From contig NC_064540.1 in the NCBI RefSeq assembly GCF_023856365.1, positions 11,905,691-11,969,690 on the forward strand: DNA of 64,000 bases, given 5' to 3'. Made by a program: the position numbers and the translations under genes. The stretch's first letter is position 1; each line of letters opens with the position of its first letter. Shown in pieces: positions 12,501 to 26,263 of the stretch. Below the pieces are notes generated by a model. The model ran no database searches. It was not told where the DNA came from and saw only the letters and a program-made list of their open reading frames with translations. This stretch comes from Brienomyrus brachyistius. Taxonomy: Eukaryota; Chordata; Actinopteri; Osteoglossiformes; Mormyridae.

Positions 12501-12808
12501 ATTAGGAAAGCAGATGCTTTAGTTACATTAGTTGGATTAGTTGCTAGGCTGGCTGTATAAAAATTAGTCAGTTACCCCTGTTTTGAAGTATCAGATAATA
12601 TCAGATAATATTATAAACCGTGTCTGAGCAAATGAAACCTTCAGATCTTTTTGTTGAAATCTGGTTAATTGAAGTAATTTTAACTTCTTTTTAGCACAAC
12701 TTTTTGTGTCCTAAGCACTGGAGTAATTGCGGTGCGGTTCTTTTCCATAACTGTTTAAAAGTTTTTTCTTTTACAAAAAAAAAATAGTGCCTTTTTGTTT
12801 TTCCCAAG

Positions 12809-15800
12809 ATGACACTGAACACGGAGAGGGACACTAAGGAGACCTTACGGAGAAGGGCCAGTACGCCAATCCCCGCGTCCCACCAGAGCGGGGCCAGGAG
12901 CAGACATCCGCCGGCCGAGCCCCACCACCCGGCGCTCGGCCAGTCCGCCTCCTACCATTCCGGCGACAGGGCTATTCACTGCCGCGGACATTGGACCTCT
13001 GGCTCCGAGGGTTCGGACAGCTCCGGTGCGGACCACCTCTACCGCGTCGTTTTGCTGGGCGATCACGGAGTGGGAAAGTCCAGCCTGGCCAATATCTTCG
13101 CTGGCATACAGGATGCCAATGAATGTATAGAAGGTACGCTCTTTAATTATTGCCATTCATTATTAAGAGGTCTACTTTGCCTATCGCATTGTAGTTATGA
13201 AAAGTAATTTTATGATTGGTAGGTTTTCATTCTTATAACCTCGTAATTTTTTTTTTCTGGGATGTTTAAAGTGTAAGTGTGTGTATCTGCGCGTGCGTGC
13301 GTGCGTGCATATGAGCGTTTTTGTAATTATTACATTGTGGGTACCAGATTTCCCCGCTATTTGATTAAAAACCTGTTACTTTTTACCTTTTGATGACATT
13401 TTTTGGTGCTCACAAGAATAATTTTATAAAAATATGTGAATGCAATAAAAAAAACTAAAAATGCCAAATATCTCCTATTTTTTTGGATTCTTATGGTCAG
13501 GGTTAAGGCTGGGTAGGGGTTAGGGTTGTCATTGTTGGGATAAGAGTTTTCCCCCATAGAATTGAATGGAAAGTCCCCACAAAGTTATAATTACAAACCT
13601 GTGCGCATGTGTGCACACCTCTATTGAAAGTCCCCCTGATTTTGTACATCACTTATACCCAATATAATTTTAGATAATTTTATGTTTGTCAAAAATCCAC
13701 CCCATTTGAGTGGTCTTATGTCTGTCATGTTGGGCATAGCAGGATAATTTCTAATACTCGTTGATTATCTGGCAGAATCACCAGTACATAATACTTAAGA
13801 AACATAATACTTAAGACTATAGATTTGTGTTTGAATAGCAGCTTTATTTTTATGTTGACAACTTTTGTACTTTTGAAGAACTTTCATACTTAATGTGCTT
13901 TTAAATTGCTACTAGACATATTTTGTACGGAATATGGATGGTAGAATGAGTACTGCCCTGGTCTTAGTAGTCTGCTTGATATATTGCAAATGAGAGCGGG
14001 TGTTGGGGCATCTGTCAGATCAATGTGTCAGGAGAAGCTTGCTGCCTGAGCACGTCGAGCACACCGCAAAACCACTGTCACGTTACTCTCAGCAGACCAC
14101 ACTTCCAGAGGTGTGCTGTCCTCATTTATCTTCTGGAAGGTATGAAGACCAAATAAAGCAGAGGCAAAGATTCCCTGAGCCCAGGACACGGACGTTAAAC
14201 AAAACTGAGGAGTAACGGTGTAGAAAGTGAGCCGCAGAGAAATGGTGTGTGTCGCAGTGGCCGGTTCTAAGCTGGTGAACTGTTGGCGATTTCTGCAGTG
14301 TGAGTTCTGCAGCTTGTTCTGTGTTACTATGGCAGAGATCAGACTGCACCCATCTTCCAAACACTCACCTGGGAGAGTGTTACGGGGGGCCTGGTGCCGA
14401 TTACCGAGGGAACCCTAGGTAAGCTCACAGCCTGGATGGGATGCCAGTCCATCACAGGACACACACACAGGGAGTGTGCAGGGCTGGATCGGCCATCTGG
14501 CAGTTTTTAGAGTGCCCCCCCTTTATCATATACAAGTCTAAGTGGAAAATTTATCATGCTCTCTCACTCCCTCGCCCTGGGTCAGTGAAATATATCTCTC
14601 TGCAGAAGTTGGGGGGTCCCCCTCCCCCAGTCAGCAAAATTTACTATGGGGCTGTGGGGGACCCCAAAGTCCAAGGCCACTTTTTATTGCTAGTCCAAGC
14701 CTGGGTGTGTGCGAGATTCGAACCCAGAGGTGTGAGGCGGTGTGACCCACTGCACTACCACATTGCCCAAAATAGATTCAGTTCAGATCAGATTTTAATA
14801 CTATTTTTTTCCCTTGTGCTCGTGTAGGTTTTGCACATTGAACAGTAATCCAGCTGAATTGGCACCACCATGCACACAGTGCAGGGGGCAGGAACCACAG
14901 GGAGGGATGTTAACAGCCACATGACAGGGTATGGTTTGTGAGTTGCGGGTACTATAGCCAATACAGAAGCAGTTCTATACCTCAGCCTGGTATTTTAAGT
15001 AACATTGATTTATAGGAATGTGCCTAACTGGCGTTTGAGATTTTCTTTAAACTCCAGAGGGAAAATTGCAGTATACAAACCTGGATGAAATTAATATTTG
15101 AATCACAGGATCTGAGGCACAATGGAAGAGATGATTGTTCGGGCCTTGAGGATTGGGGGGGGCGACCACGTCCTCCAATGGGATTAAGTGTTTACATCAA
15201 AAAGTCTTCAACACTACTGAAGGAAACTTCTACAGCTTTTAATGTACCCCAGTGACTATATATTGGAGGACATATTGTTTCATGTTTCGCATTGTTCCTC
15301 TTGCTGCAAGGATTACATTTTTTTTTTTAAACGGATTAAAAAGATATTAAGCCTCTTTGCCCTGCATATTACAAGCAGGTACACCACCACATGGATGAAT
15401 TTTCAAAACTTTTGAAGAACATAATTTAAGATCAATAGTTATATATTTGCCAGTGCGTGAAGAATGCAGTGTAGTGACTTTATTTTTATCGGGTTCATTG
15501 TATCAGGTATCATGAGTTTTTTTGTTTCTAACTTTTTAATTGAAGTTATTAAGGTCTTAAATGGGTTAGTTTAGCTGTCTCTCCATGCGTGCCGGTCGTA
15601 AACGTTAGAGGACAGTGGGCAAAGCACGCCTCAGCACAGATATGCCCAGACAGAGCCGGGTTATAGTGAATCGGAAACGTCACTGGTGTGTGGGAAGCAT
15701 TCAGGCCGGTTACCGGGCTCTTAGGAAAGCTGCAGTGGCCTGACAACCGGGCACTGGCCCAGCTGCCGGACACCGAGGGAGGAACTGGCCGAGCCGGACT

Positions 15801-18800
15801 TTCCATCCTCCAGTCGATGATGTTTCTGTTCTGACCCAGTCCTCAGCAAAGCTGCCCCATGCAGTATCCTTCTGTAACATCCCGTTCCATTGCCTGCTAC
15901 TCTAATCCTTAATCTTGTATTCTGAACCTACCTGCCCCACCACATTACATGAGCTCATAGTTCATTCTCTGTCCTTACTTAGTGGTCACATTGCAAAATG
16001 CGTCACTCTTAATGCGGACTTTTACTATGTAAATATTTCCTTCTACCGGCCTCTCTTACAGATCCAGACTTGTTTGTTTTATTTATTGAATGCTATATTT
16101 AGTTGAAATACTATTACTATGCCAACTTCTCATTTAAAAATAGGCAATATGTTTTGTAAATAGAGTTTTGTAAACGTGGAAGTGTTTAGCATCTATTAAA
16201 ATTGAGTTACTTAATTAACTGTAGAAATTTACAGATACCAGAAATGCTTTTTACTTCTGTTTATAAGAATCTGAACAAGTTTAATATGTTTTTTTTTTAG
16301 TAAGTGGTGAAAAAATGAGTAACTTTTTTTATAATGTGTTATTGCAGTTGGTTTGCAAAGGACTTTTTAGTTATGAATGTTGTGATTTCGGTACGTTTCC
16401 ATGTCAACAGAAAGAGGGCTTATTACTTCCATAACGGATCTATTTGATCGTCTTTTAGGTCAGATAGCAGCAGATTTAGTTAAAACAGATGTTATTCTGA
16501 TTGGTACATTATGTCTTTCAGCACCTGTGTTAATATTGTTGTTCCTGTTTCATAATTGCCTCATAAGTGCACTTTTAAGTGAGAGAAGGTTAGAAGTGGA
16601 AAATGGGACCAGGGTCCTTTTGCTCTTTGGCAAAGTATGTTTTGATCTTGCTGTCAGAAGTTTGGTTAAAAAAATACAGTGGATCTTAGACTAAACCAGC
16701 CACAGCTTTGCAGAACGCATCTGTCTTCTGCCATTTGTTTTCCATAACGCTAAGCAGGCTGTGATTGGAGTGCATGCTAAGATAATGTGAGTTGGTGCAG
16801 CCTGACGGTAATGAATGCCTCAACACGTCCCCCAGCAGAGCGGAGCTACATGTGTGGAGGCTGTTTTAACCACATAAGTGTTTGGTTGTGCTGGAATCAT
16901 CAAGGCAAACGAAATTAGGCAAATTAGAACTTCATGCTTATTCAAGGGCAAACAATGTCATGTGGACTCTGCGGCAGTCAGGTTATGTACACAGATGACT
17001 GGTAATGTGACATTTATGCTGTGCTGCAAAATGAAAATAATCTCCTTACACTTTTCTCCATGAAGACCGCTTGCTTTATCCCCGCTGTTTCAGAGGACAC
17101 TTACGAGAGGACGCTGACTGTGGATGGGGAGGAGGCCACACTTGTCGTGATGGACACATGGGAGACTGAAAAACAGGTAAAACCCCCCCCCCCCCCCAGA
17201 CCTGCTGGATGTCTGAGATAAGAAAATGCCAGTTACTAGGTACTAGATTACTTTTGTTTCTCAAATGTATTGTTTGTAACTGTGAGTGAGTGAGTGAGTG
17301 AGTGAGTGAGTGAGTGAGTGAGTATGCTGCCCTGCTGTACATGAAATGAGGAGGGTCTTCTCTGTTTAGACGGAACCATGTTCTTTGGTTTCCTTCACTG
17401 AAGTGTTGAAATCCTGTGGAAAATGACCTTGGCTCGTTTCCCCGTTGTTTTATAGAGATGTGGAAAAGCTATTTGCATTTTAAGACCAGGTGTTCACAAG
17501 ACCTTTAATGTTTCATTTAATTCTCCGAAAGCCCTCGGCCTGGTACATTACAGCGGTAGGCCTTGAGTGGTATTAGGTAATACTGAAACATTTAGAAAAT
17601 AACTCCTGTGCGTATAAAACAGCTACGTTGGAAACAGCTAACAGAAACTGGACTTGTGTGCGCGCGTGATTGTGTGAAAGGAAGTGGGCTGAGAAGCAGT
17701 GTCAGGCTAAGTCTAAAGGCCTCTTTGTCCTTCATGTTATGTTATGGAAAAATCTGTCCTGCTGTAGCCGTAGCCCATAGCAAAAATCCATGGTCCTCGG
17801 CCAAAGTTGAGCAAAGGCTGCGGGAGAGCGCTCGTCTGTATTGCGCTTATGTAGGCTACAACGTCGCCAGGGGGCGGCTCGTTTGGATAGTATTGATTAA
17901 ACAGCTGGGGATTGGGGGGTGGGATGTGAAGGTTTGTACAACCATTAAAAATGTTTCATTTTGTATCGATTCACAAGGGTGCTGCAATATTATGGTGCTG
18001 TGAAACTCCTGGTAGTTGAAGGGCATTCTGGGTTACCTCACGTACCTCATGAACTAGGTGCCTAATGCTTAAAAATGCATGACTGCCATAATGGTCCTTA
18101 CTTGCTCCATTGAGAATAAGGAATTGCTCAGTAAAATTGTTAAATAATAACTGAATACCTTTTTATATTGATAGTTGCAGTCATCCGTCCGTCTTCCATG
18201 ACCGTTTGTCATGTGTAGAGTCAGGGAGATCTGGGAACATATCCCAGGAAGTGCTGGGCACGTGGCTGGGGACACCCTTGATGAGGTGCCAATCCGTCAC
18301 AGAGAACATGCATGCGTTTTAGACGCCAGCTCACCTAGCTGTGTGTTTTTCGGCTGTTGCTGGAAACCGAGTGCCTGAGTGAATCCCACACAAAAACACA
18401 GACACAACTGGGTTTGGGAACCAAACCCACAACCTAGTGCTACCCAATGAGCCACCGCACCCCCCATTAATGGTTAAGTAAATAAAACTGAAAGCTATGC
18501 AAGTGAGTCAACAAAGTAGTAGCCATAATATGATGCATAAAGGTAGAGATTTGTTAAGAAAAGCCTCAACATCTGTTCCAGGAGCAGGACGAGAAGTGGG
18601 TGCAGGACTACTGCATGCAAGTAGGCAACGCCTACGTCATCGTCTATTCGATAACTGACCGCTCCAGCTTTGAGAGTGCCTCAGAGCTGCGCATTCAGCT
18701 GCGGCGCATCCGGCAGGCCGACAATATCCCCATCATCCTCGTGGGCAACAAGAGTGACCTGGTCAGGTGTCGGGAGGTCGCCGTTGAGGGTAAGTCAGTC

Positions 18801-19419
18801 ACCCAACCTTAAAGAGTTGAAAATCTAGTGCTTTTATTGCATAGGTCCCATAAAGCATTGCTATACTCTTAAATGGAGTCTGTACCCTTTGGTAGAAGTT
18901 TAGTTTAAGCAAATTGTGAAGAGTAAAAAAATGATGGCTATGTAGTCTCAGGGGACTTTCCAACCTTTGCTTAGTTACCCTCAGCCATTCCATATTTGTT
19001 AATGGCACTGATTTAGCTAATCATAGGTCTGCCAAATAGCCGGTTGATGATGCCAAATGGAAACCGAGATGGAAAAACAGAGGATGTGACACAGTGTTTT
19101 CATTTTTTCTTCTTTCCCCCTGTGTCACCTGGCCCCTGCAGAAGGGCGAGCGTGTGCCGTGGTGTTCGACTGCAAGTTCATCGAGACGTCGGCCTCACTG
19201 CACCACAACGTGCAGGAGCTGTTTGAGGGCATCGTTCGGCAGATCCGGCTGCGGCGAGACAGCAAAGAGACCAACGAGCGCCGGAGGTCCGTCTACCAGC
19301 GTAAGGAGAGCGTCACCAAGAAGGCTCGGCGGTTCCTGGACCGCCTCGTTGCCAGGAACAACAAAAAGATGGCACTGAAAGTGCGCTCCAAGTCATGCCA
19401 CGACCTCTCCGTCCTCTAG
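12809..19419 (+). CDS. rem1: REM1, RGK-family small GTPase, 4 coding exons
   Basis: Exons 12809-13133, 17094-17176, 18582-18789, 19142-19419; phases agree; 297 aa (human REM1 is 298). It starts MTLNTERD, the family start. Residues 14-19 are RRASTP, a 14-3-3-type phospho-site. The GTPase core runs from about 77 to 245: G1 GDHGVGKSS (84-92), G3 region DTWE (129-132) in place of DxxG, which is the RGK hallmark, G4 NKSD (192-195), G5 ETSA (220-223). A basic C-terminal tail follows, ending RSKSCHDLSVL with no CAAX prenylation box, as in RGK proteins that bind membranes through basic residues. RGK proteins bind the voltage-gated calcium channel beta subunit, reduce channel current and remodel the cytoskeleton. 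Gem, Rad or Rem2 are less likely given the N-terminus and tail. Confidence 0.93.
13134..17093. other. rem1 intron 1 (4 kb)
   Basis: Large intron with a CpG-poor, AT-rich interior. It contains degraded SINE sequence near 14377-14770. A 97-codon ORF at 16401-16694 with a hydrophobic stretch has no splice or homology support. Confidence 0.5.
14377..14770 (-). mobile_element. Degraded tRNA-derived SINE remnants
   Basis: The right end reads GAGATTCGAACCCAGAGGTG then CACTGCACTACCACATTGCC, the reverse of a SINE tRNA-like head. The left part has GGATGGGATGCCAGTCCATC, like the SINE body. The middle is diverged or has another insertion. An old copy. Confidence 0.5.
17283..17324. repeat. (GAGT)n microsatellite in rem1 intron 2
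   Basis: About ten perfect GAGT units starting about 106 bp after the exon 2 donor. A poly-C run of about 14 lies between the donor and this repeat. Confidence 0.9.
18176..18466 (-). mobile_element. Degraded tRNA-derived SINE in rem1 intron 2
   Basis: Begins with CATCCGTCCGTCTTCCATGA, like the reversed tail region, and ends GAACCAAACCCACAACCTAG then GAGCCACCGCACC, like the reversed tRNA-derived head. Heavily mutated compared with copies A and B. Confidence 0.5.
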
Positions 19420-20144
19420 TCATGCGAGGAGCACCCACAGGTTCCCTCCTGACCCTGTCTGTCGCCGTTTGGATTCTCGGAGCCTGCTGTAAATTAACAG
19501 CGTATCCAAGTGAGCGCTTCCTTATCTGCAGTTAAAGAAACACTGAGAATGGAGGCAACTCTTGTTTCTTTCGTCGCCCAGATCTGTTTGACTGGTTATC
19601 TAAACCTTTTGTATAAGATAGGAGGATATTTATTTTATTATTCCAAAATCATAGGAAAAATAATTCAGTCCCGTTTCTGAAAGGTGTTTGGAATTCGAGC
19701 TGATTAATCGAGTGGAGTCCATTAGGCTGAAGAGACATCAAACATTTTTTAATCGATGCCCAGACGTTTTTGGGCTCTGTGAAGAACTTAAAGCATTTGA
19801 CTACAAATTCCACAAAAGTCTTAGCGAAAGGGGCTCCTTATCGATGTTTGCCTCGTCTATTCACACCCTGTACCAGGTCAGAGTTTTATTTTTCACTAAT
19901 CTTTCTGAAGAGAATCTGGTTTCTGCATTAACTTTTTCTGAATATACATTTTTTCAACGATTATTGTATATTCTAAGGTGCTTTTGTAGTCTTTACTAGG
20001 AGAGCTTTGGGTCTCTGTATTTTTTATAGACTAGACTCCAGACTAAAATTTTCAGTCAGAAGATGTTCGTTTTGTTTGAGCATTGAACAAACAATGCTCG
20101 CCTGCCCTTAGGCACAGCCAAAACGTTTCTAAAGTACTTTTTGA

Positions 20145-20785
20145 AATAAAAACTTGTCTTTACTAAAGAAGGGGATCCTGAAAAGATTTGGTGTAGCCAT
20201 TTCAGTTCATCCACTCAGATATTCTGATTCCTTCATTTTTTGTATTTTCCTGCTTAACAACTGAGGAATTTCCTAGACAATTCATCGATCAGACTGCATT
20301 GTCTCCAAGGCTCATTCAAAACTGATGATTTGATGAGCTTAGAATAATGGATTGAGAGACGTGTGCAGTGGAGTTCTTGGCCAGCCACTGGAACATCAGA
20401 AAGGCCTGTGAATCACTGCTGACCCCAAAAATACTCACGACACCAACTTATACTCATCAGCTTCAATGAGAAATTCTTTTACTTATCTGGATACAACGAT
20501 GCATTTTTTTACCTGGTATGAGTCAATGTTTTTTTCCCTTTTCATTCCCTTCCATTCCTCCTTTCAGTCATTTGACAGCCGAGCAATTTGTAGCTATTAT
20601 GAGTGATTCAGCTTGGCCACAACAAAAAAAAACAAGTAAAAATGTATTTCTGAAAGATATTTTAAACTTATGACATATTTCTTTCCTTCTAAACATGCAA
20701 CATGCGAGCAATATTTTTTTTTGTACATATTGATTGTGGCTGTGGTTTTTGTAAATACATAATGTCTAGAATTTTTTATAATAAA
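20145..20785 (+). terminator. rem1: Candidate rem1 polyadenylation signals
   Basis: AATAAA occurs at 20145-20150 and at 20780-20785. The second, followed by T/G-rich sequence, suits a 3' UTR of about 1.37 kb from the stop at 19417-19419. The region 19420-20780 has no gene of its own; a 103-codon ORF at 19688-19999 looks like chance. Confidence 0.5.
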
Positions 20786-20799
20786 GCTGTTTAAGTTTT

Positions 20800-22945
20800 G
20801 TTGGATTTTTTTGTCTGGAAAAACTTTTTGTATTAAAAGAAATTGTGTGACTAGCCCAGAAACTGAAAGGAAAATAAGTTAATCCAAATAAAAGCAACAT
20901 ACTCCAGATGTGTGTCGTTAGGTCAAGAATAGCTTGTTTATACTGTGATAAGTTCATTTTGTATTTATCTACCAAGCAGAAGGCATAAGACTGCAAAGAA
21001 AACATATTTCACTTTTATCCATTTGGCTTTAGTTATGTGAAAATTTTCTGGCTCTTCTGATTTTGTGAGTATTGGCGACTTGTGAGTATTTTGTGGTAAT
21101 ACAAAAAATGTTTCAGTTACTTCTAAGCAGATAATCAACACACATCAAAACACCCATGGTAATCTACAGAGAAGGACTTGTTATAATTAATTTCAATGGA
21201 ACTGTGATTTGTAGTCAACAAACCGATCTGAAATTATTAACTATTTTCCTTTAATATTTAATTTTTTTTATCAATTTATAATCAAATTGTAAATTTAAAA
21301 TTTATGTTTGTGGGTTTGTTGTTACATTTAGCATGAAAGGTAATACCAGCCACTGCATAATTAGGATTTCTGGCTGTTCACTAAGCATTCGAGCTATGTC
21401 TGCATTTCCACATCAATCCATAATTTTCTATGCAGCTTGTCAGTTATTTTAAATAAATTCTGCTTTCCACAGTAAACCAGTCCTCTTCAACAATATGGCA
21501 AATCACTTTGAAGAGCATAATTGTTTACTCAAAGATACAAAGAAAAAGTCTTTTTACACATCAGAGTAAATTGTTTTAAATGTTTTAAATGTTGAATATG
21601 AAAGGAAAATATCTAATAATAATAATGGTACAGGAGAATTCTATGAGAGTGTGGAGAATGTTTTATCTTATTATGTGTGATGTGCTGGCGGCCGATTCAT
21701 GCGTAGTGAAGTTTCTCAGCATCTCGCACAGAAGGCCAGTGCTAGTAACATCTGTATGTATTTCCAACAACTACTGTTTTCCAAAAAAGGAGCACAGGTA
21801 GCTGGAGTTGAACTTGCTGACCTTGCTAACTACAGGGCTACAACTTTTTCATTCTGAATAGAGTAACTAGGGTATTTTCTTGCTGGTCATGACACAGCAG
21901 GTGTGCTGGTTTTTTGACGTGTTCCTCGTCAGCTTCTCTTAAATCATATGTTCCTGTTTGTTAAGGCACTATTCCTATTGCATTATGTACTCGCTTAGCA
22001 GAAAAGAGTTACAGTAAATTTATGTGTGAACAATATATATTCATAGATACATAGATGCAGTATCCTCTCAAACCGTCATTAGCGGTATGGCACTCGAGTC
22101 TCATACCACAGCAGCTGCTGTTAAGGCCACAAAACCAGGCCCACAAGAGCAGGGAACGAGCAAAATCCATATGTGCAGTGTCACTGTTGCAGTAAAAGTC
22201 AATGCCTGTTTGTTTATCAGAGCTCACAGCATTTCTCCTGACATTATAGTGTGTCTGCATTATGAAAAAGAGGCAGGCGGAGAAGAAGGTCACCTTTACA
22301 CAGAAGCCAGGGAGGGACTCGTTCTCAGCAATTAGTTGCGCATTTTAAGTGATTGTTTGTTACCAAAAGGGGTACTTGGTAAAACTTGTCCCCCAGGGTG
22401 GGGCAGGGTTAGTTAGTGGGCTGATTGCCCCCCCCCCCCCAAACCACTAAACCTAACCAAAACTACAATTTTTCATTTTTATCACAGACAAATAGCAAAC
22501 TGCAGGGACAGCAGTAATATTTCAGTCATAAGTCTAGGTTTGCAATCAGTTTGCTCATTCTTACAGGTTGTGAATATGCTGGTAATTGTTTTCAAATGCT
22601 GTGTGGCAGATCTGAATTAACCGTTTTGGTATAATATTAAGTATTAATAATATTTAGTCTCATTATTTCTATCATTCTATTATGCGTCGTGATGATATAT
22701 TATTTGTTATGCAATTATTAACAATATTTGTGTTCTTAAAGATCACCAATGTTTTCCTTTAACATTGTCAAGACAGTACATGCTTAAAGCAAATGTTTTT
22801 CCAGCACAAAAAAATTACATATTTAGCTTGTGTATGTATATGATGGTTGCTGTGTTTATAGCAGTAAAACTTGAGGTTTGTATCTTAGCTTAAGATTCCT
22901 CTGCTCACTCTGACAGAGACACAATGTTAAAGCACAGGCTAGCTG

Positions 22946-22991
<46 letters not shown>

Positions 22992-23277
22992 GCAGGCGTG
23001 CGTGTGCATGCGTGTGCATGGCGAGCCTGAGATCTGTGAAGCAGCGTGTGCTCACACAGCCCCAGCTGGGGAGGAACCCGGCCCAGCGCCAGGCCCATAT
23101 CAGAGGCCGAGCAGAACTGACAGACCCGGGTCACGTCTTTCCGTTCTCCCCGCCTCTGCCGGGGGGCGGGGGTGAGGGGCAGGGGGGATTGACTGGAGGC
23201 TCAGTGCATTGATTCACTCTTAGTAATGGAAAAACTGAGCCCTGCACACAACCTCTGCCTCACCAGCTCACCCCCCA

Positions 23278-23315
<38 letters not shown>

Positions 23316-25480
23316 AACACGATCCTCCCCGAATACATAAACACAGCCTCTCATTTATGAAGGTTTGTTATTTTATAATGTGCAATGATGACGGTGACTC
23401 ATCTGTAATATATACATAAAAAGTTTTCAAACTCAAACCCAGGACTTATTAAATAAAATATCATGATCATAAGACAGTTAGTCATCATTATGTCATTATG
23501 TTTAAAAATGTCTAAATATCAACAGAAGGAAACTGCACATTTATTTATTTAGCAAACACTTTTGTCCAAAGAGACACATAAGTGAGGCAGATGATACATA
23601 AAGAAATGAACTTGAAATTACACAACAGACTGTAATTCATTAATACACAAAACTGGTTTACATTAAAAACAAGCTCTGCAGTAAGTCTTCCTATTACTGC
23701 AGTTGCTTTTTCTGTTTGGGGAATATGGATCCATTAATTACATAAATAATTGAAATAATTAGATAATAACAATTATTATTCTGGAATTTATCTTAATATT
23801 TGAACTTTAATTGGTTCATTTAAAAATATTCAGCTGTAAAAATGTGTAAGCCACTATGTATGAAATATATCTACTGTATAATTATTAGATTTTATTTGTT
23901 TCATTGCTTATTGTTCACAAACACAGGAAATGCATGAGACTCGCACGGCTGTTAAGCAGTTTCCCGGCCTGTGGTTGCAAGTGTATGCAGGACTTCCTGC
24001 TGGAGAAACCTTGGGATGGTCACATGACCTGCAATCCCCACACTCTGTGAGGAGCTGTAATGTTTAATGCTGTACAGAAGCAGCTCAACACCCAAGCAGT
24101 CATGATCATCCTGGATATTTTACGATATCTGCGGTTTTCATCATTTCTAGCTGATCAACACCGTGAAGAAAATTGTATTCTGGAAAACCTCTGGAGGTTC
24201 GGGAAAAGACCGCTCACCTTTCTGTTACAGTGTTTTGCTATTCTTGGTCACTGATTGCAAAAATTTTCCTGCTCAAAACCATTGTCGGTAGTTTTCCAAA
24301 ATACCATTTTACCCACCCAAACCCTGAAGTATAACATTGTGTTTTGTATTGCAACAATTAAAACTCCTGCCTGAGACACGAACATACAAAACCTTGTTCC
24401 TGTAAAAGGGGGGGGGGGGTGAAAACATGCAATTTAAAAACTTAAGTCTAAAACTGTAAATACAGAAGCATGGAAAAAGTGAATAAGGGGTGAGCAGGGG
24501 CGCTGGACGGGGTATGTGGGGGAAGATAAATGCCCCCACGCTCGTCGAGGGGCTGGTTCTTGTAACACGTCAGGGGTCTGGCGTCCTCCAGATGTGTGCC
24601 ATGTTTATGCTGCCTCCCCAAGGGAGATTTACATTCGGCTCTCTCTCTCTCCCTGTCCCTCGCTCACCTCCTCTCTCGCTCTACGAGCAAAACGCCTCAT
24701 TACGGAAAGTTGGCAGGCGGTGGGATTGTGAGAGGCTGCATACAATGGAAAGAATGAGATTAAACCCAGAAAAATGCAGCCTAATAAAGTTTATAGGACA
24801 AAAAAGATGAATAGTGAACTTGACCCCAAGCCTTTTTTCCTTAAACTCTGCTTGCGTTTGCTATCAGGAATAACACTGAAAACTGTTTTTTTTTTTGTTA
24901 TAAAAGTGACATTAAAATGAAAAAAAAAAGATTAGAGAAAAGGCCTTAACATACTTGTAGCATTTTTCTGCTAAGTACATTACTTACAAAAAGATATATG
25001 TCACATTAATGTTATAAGCTTCAAATAAAGGTTTTTTTTTTCCTTCATCCGTCAGCCAAGGTCAGCTGCTACAGAATCAGAGCCTCTAAAAAGACTGACA
25101 GAGCACATATTAACAATCTGGATATTATTCATTCTCGCTTATGACAACAGCAAAGCACCAGGACAGGATGGCCTGCCAGGAATTCACCAGCAGGGGGCGA
25201 TCAGCACCACACAGGCTGATGGCAACTCACCGCCAACCTCACAGCCAACCTCACAGGGGGTGGAGCGATCTCCAAGCCTCTGCCCATGTACTATAGAAGC
25301 CAAAGGAATAACGAAAAAGCAAAGCAGCCATGTTTGTGTGATCCCTACCTGTGGACCCTGGCGGATTGCTGCCCTCTTTTCGCACACTTTGCCTACAATG
25401 AAGTGCATCCCTCAGAGGTTATTTGGCTCCACCCCTGTCTGCCGTGCCTTCTTGCCCAAAGTGCTTCCTGAACAGCACCC
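20800..25480. other. Intergenic, no gene recognised
   Basis: AT-rich DNA with (GT)n at 22947-22987, (CA)n at 23279-23310 and poly-C/poly-G runs near 22430 and 24410. A GC-richer patch at 23000-23190 and another at 24490-24740 lack convincing exons. Around 23535-23580 there is a scrap of a fish repeat with the core TTTATTTAGCAAACACTTTT. Distal regulatory elements of rem1 or rbm39 could lie here but cannot be read directly. Confidence 0.4.
22947..22987. repeat. (GT)n microsatellite
   Basis: About 20 perfect GT units followed by a GTGCATGC-type tract. A complementary-type (CA)n run lies 300 bp downstream at 23279-23310. Confidence 0.95.
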
Positions 25481-25808
25481 AATAGTCAATAACCTTTATG
25501 TTATCCCTTGGCACAGATAGTTAGAGTCAAACTTGCAGGTGTGGTACTCCGATGTCCGGGGTAAAACTGCCTACTGAGGTCCTTGCAATTCTGGCCTCCT
25601 AATCATCCCCTATAACAAGCTAGGCCCCTTCCCCAGCTTAGCTAGTGTGTGGTGAGTGTACTGGGGCAGAATAGCTGCTGTCACATCAACCTGGTGGGTG
25701 CTACACAGTAGTCTGCTCGAAGTGGTACCCCATTGGATCTGTAAAGTGCTTCAGATATCTTGAAAAGTGCTATATAAAAACAACATTCATTCATTCATTC
25801 ATTCATCC
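25480..25808 (+). mobile_element. Fish SINE-like repeat with (ATTC)n tail
   Basis: It contains GTGTGTGGTGAGTGTACTGG, AGTGCTATATAAAAACAACA and a terminal (CATT)n run. As I recall, this arrangement (a TGTGGTGAG core, AAAGTGCTTC, GCTATATAAA, then a simple-repeat tail) is a common dispersed repeat in fish genomes. The left boundary is uncertain. Confidence 0.6.
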
Positions 25809-26263
25809 AGCAGAGGGTAGGAATTGGAATGTGTGCATACATCTGTGCACAGGGAAAAGGTTCATACTGATGATTCTCATTAGTTCTGAACATTATGGCT
25901 AGTAGATTAGTAAAATATCAGTAATATGTATAAAATTCCTGTTTTCTGGTTAACTTTAAGACTTGACAATGAAATGTTGCTTATCCAAGTTTGAACAGGT
26001 CTTTATAAAATTTATGCTGCCTTTTTTAAAACTTTGACTTTTGTTTTCTGGACATTTTCCTTGAGATCACAACTGAGCCTCTAGCTGTATGTTTGGTCTT
26101 GGAACGTTCAGTTCCTGCAATTGTCTTGGGTTCTTTATGTCTGTATCCACCCGCAATTCCCAGACAAAATGATGCTCAGTTCAAACGAATGGTGTTATTT
26201 ATTCCTGAAGAGGCTGCAATTTCAGATCAGGTCAGTAACTGATTCTCGTCAATTGGATATTTA

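Noticed and set aside
16401..16694. 97-codon ORF with a hydrophobic stretch in rem1 intron 1
   Set aside because: AT-rich intron, no splice support, no recognised family, poor start context. Treated as chance.
19688..19999. 103-codon ORF downstream of rem1
   Set aside because: Lies in the probable 3' UTR before the AATAAA at 20780 and resembles no family.
22856..23212. ORFs on both strands around the (GT)n tract
   Set aside because: Generated by the dinucleotide repeat (Cys-Val and Thr-His strings).
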